Source: an uncultured Cellvibrio sp.
GTDB lineage: Bacteria > Pseudomonadota > Gammaproteobacteria > Pseudomonadales > Cellvibrionaceae
Assembly: GCA_946886255.1 (NCBI GenBank)
Contig: CAMPIG010000050.1
Span: 1 to 17,061, forward strand
Direction: 5' to 3'
DNA: 17,061 bases
This document shows positions 15,184 through 17,061 of the stretch, one piece after another. The translations under genes and the position numbers were made by a program. The number at the start of each line of letters is the position of its first letter. The stretch's first letter is position 1. Below the pieces are notes generated by a model. It did no database searches and was not told the origin of the DNA. It was given only the letters and a program-made list of their open reading frames with translations.

Positions 15184-17061
15184 TTGAAGAAAAATTTGAT
15201 GGTATTGCTTATCGTCAATGCGGCTGCGTTGCCTGTAGTAGCTGATCCTCTTGCTGAAAATGGGGATGCAAAGGCAGGTGACCGTGTTACTGCTAAAGGC
15301 AGCAGGATGATAATTGGTGAAGAAGTCCTGGTGCTCGGGCATCAGCAGGCTCTTACTGAGGTCGCTATTCCCGGTAGTGTTGACGTATTGGCTCGGGATC
15401 AGCTAGCTCATGAACACGTCAACTTCACCGCGGATCTATTTAAAAAAATTCCGGGGGTTTACCTCTCACGATTTAACCAGGGAATTATTTCCGCCAATAT
15501 TGCGATGCGTGGTTTTGATGGGGAGGGCTCCAGTCCGCACAGCAAGTTATTAATTGATGGTATTCCCTCGAACTTACATGTCGGTTACAGCGAGATGGAC
15601 GCACTGTTCCCGATGGAAATTGACAATATCGCCGTTGTTAAAGGCACCAATGATCCTCGATACGGGCTTCACAATGTCGCAGGCAATGTCAATATTGTCA
15701 GTCGTCGGGACTTGAATTCCAACGAACTGGAATTGCTCGCCGGAAGCTTTGGCACCTATGAAGGTGAAGGCTATTACGCGATGAAACATGGTGATTTCAC
15801 GCAACATTATTTTATTGGAACGCGAAAAACAGAAGGTTATCGCGATCATTCGGACCTTGATAAGACGACCTTGTCAGGTAAATGGTTTTACAACGTAAAT
15901 GATGATATCGAATTGGGTCTTATTGCCCGTCATTTTACCTACGAAGCCGATGCACCAGGCTACCTGAGTCAGGAACAGGCGCGTCGCAATCCTACCAGCG
16001 CTGCCGAATTCTCGCTTGCAGATGGCGGCGATAAAACCACTAATCACATAAGTTTGCACCTTGATTACGATTTTTCGACGGATACTTCCTGGTCACTAAA
16101 AGCCTACGGACAAAATTTTGAGCGGCAGCGGTGGGTAAGGTTCACTGCCGGGGCCAACCAACAGGAACGCTATGAGGATGAACAACAGCGCGGCGTAATT
16201 TCAACGCTGAGTTGGCAGCCCAATGAGACCTGGAAAATAAATTGGGGGCTGGATTACGAAGCGCAGGATAATTTACATCAGCGTTTTGTGAGTGAGGATC
16301 GCCGCCGGACTGGCGTGATCACACGTAACCATGAATTTGAATTCAACCATTACGGCAGCTATCTCCAGGTACAACAGCAAGTTAATGATGCCTTTGTTTG
16401 GGTGGCTGGCGTACGCGCTAATCGTTACTCGGGTCATTTCGTTAACCGCGTAAACGGTCAAACGCGCTCTATCAATGATTACGGGACCCTGACGCAACCT
16501 ACACTGGGGTTGCAGTACGAGTTGTCAGATCATCTCGGATTATTTGCAAATCTTGGGCGGACCCATCAGATCGGTAACGGTATTGGCGCGTACGCGTTAC
16601 CAGGAAGAGATGTGGATGCTTCCAGGAATGATGGAGCAGAAATCGGCTTGCGAATGTCCCCGGTCGAGAAAATCGATCTGCGCTTTTCTGTGTGGCAACA
16701 ACATGCAAGCAATGAGTTAGCTGCAAAGGCTGACGGCTCCGGCGACTTCGAAAACGTGGGGGAGACCGAGCGCAGGGGTTGGGAGTTGCTCGTGAACTGG
16801 CGACCCAATGATCAGTGGTACGTGTGGGGCGCTTATACATCGCAGGAAGCCATTCTTGAAAATCCCGGGCCAACGAACACCAATATTCAAGGCGCCTGGT
16901 TGAATCACATCCCTGAATACACCGCCGCCGTGGGTGTGGACTTCTACATCACTCCCGTATTAAAAGCGAGCTTGTTTAACACCAGCCAAAGTGATTCCTA
17001 CGTTTCAAACAACAACGATTTGGGCCGATTCGGAGAGTATTTCGTTACAGATCTCGGACTG
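15184..17061 (+). CDS. TonB-dependent outer-membrane receptor (3' partial), probable metal or metallophore uptake
   Basis: The frame starts at TTG 15184, with AGGAG 6 bases upstream, and stays open to the window end (626 codons). The TTG start gives a clean signal peptide, MKKNLMVLLIVNAAALPVVA, with cleavage before DPLAE; an ATG at 15199 would lose the two lysines. A TonB box lies at about 46-52 (EEVLVLG) and the plug at about 57-174 (FKKIPGVYLSRF, NIAMRGF, LLIDGIPSN, VVKGTNDPRYG, AGNVNIVSRR). Beta-barrel repeats follow. There is no STN domain, unlike the receptor at 6542-9037, so it is not a sigma-signalling receptor. It is 18 bases behind the ATPase gene and shares the Zur operator, which suggests import of zinc or a zinc-binding small molecule. 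The visible part shows no histidine-rich loop like that of ZnuD, so the ligand stays open. Confidence 0.92.
   Translation, partial: MKKNLMVLLIVNAAALPVVADPLAENGDAKAGDRVTAKGSRMIIGEEVLVLGHQQALTEVAIPGSVDVLARDQLAHEHVNFTADLFKKIPGVYLSRFNQGIISANIAMRGFDGEGSSPHSKLLIDGIPSNLHVGYSEMDALFPMEIDNIAVVKGTNDPRYGLHNVAGNVNIVSRRDLNSNELELLAGSFGTYEGEGYYAMKHGDFTQHYFIGTRKTEGYRDHSDLDKTTLSGKWFYNVNDDIELGLIARHFTYEADAPGYLSQEQARRNPTSAAEFSLADGGDKTTNHISLHLDYDFSTDTSWSLKAYGQNFERQRWVRFTAGANQQERYEDEQQRGVISTLSWQPNETWKINWGLDYEAQDNLHQRFVSEDRRRTGVITRNHEFEFNHYGSYLQVQQQVNDAFVWVAGVRANRYSGHFVNRVNGQTRSINDYGTLTQPTLGLQYELSDHLGLFANLGRTHQIGNGIGAYALPGRDVDASRNDGAEIGLRMSPVEKIDLRFSVWQQHASNELAAKADGSGDFENVGETERRGWELLVNWRPNDQWYVWGAYTSQEAILENPGPTNTNIQGAWLNHIPEYTAAVGVDFYITPVLKASLFNTSQSDSYVSNNNDLGRFGEYFVTDLGL

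Noticed and set aside
1..17061. CRISPR arrays, tRNA or rRNA genes, insertion sequences
   Set aside because: I saw no regularly spaced repeats, no tRNA cloverleaf, and no transposase frame with terminal inverted repeats on either strand.

Overview
The window reads as chromosomal DNA of a Gram-negative gammaproteobacterium. It has two TonB-dependent outer-membrane receptors, a pyoverdine-type siderophore gene set and Zur-like operators. Moderate base composition and many TonB receptors would suit Cellvibrio or its relatives, but that is a low-confidence guess from style, not a match.

Positions 1-13299 form a peptide siderophore locus. A non-ribosomal peptide synthetase (NRPS), cut by the left window edge, ends with C(partial)-A-T-C(dual E/C type)-A-T-TE. 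It converges on a minus-strand FpvA/FoxA-like receptor with an STN signalling domain. Next come a minus-strand PvdA-like ornithine N5-monooxygenase and, divergent from it, a PvdF-like N5-hydroxyornithine formyltransferase and a PvdE-like exporter. Together these predict a secreted peptide siderophore containing N5-formyl-N5-hydroxyornithine. The two visible adenylation domains have Pro-like and Thr/Ser-like pockets, so the module that loads the modified ornithine must lie upstream.

The upstream regions of the pvdA-, pvdF- and pvdE-like genes each hold TAAA(T/C)-N16-CGT inside a longer shared ATTCGTCA. This is the layout of the iron-starvation box read by PvdS-type ECF sigma factors. No sigma factor, anti-sigma factor, MbtH protein, phosphopantetheinyl transferase or Fur gene lies in the window.

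Positions 13300-17061 look like a separate zinc-response region. About 500 bases without a recognisable gene carry a degenerate Zur-like box. A metal-ABC ATPase gene follows that stops just after its LSGGQ signature and is probably dead. A clean Zur-type palindrome (GTTATATTATAAC) comes directly after its stop codon. Downstream are an ABC-2-type ATPase and, 18 bp later, a TonB-dependent receptor starting at TTG that runs off the right edge. I infer a Zur-controlled metal uptake operon whose permease and partner genes lie beyond the window.
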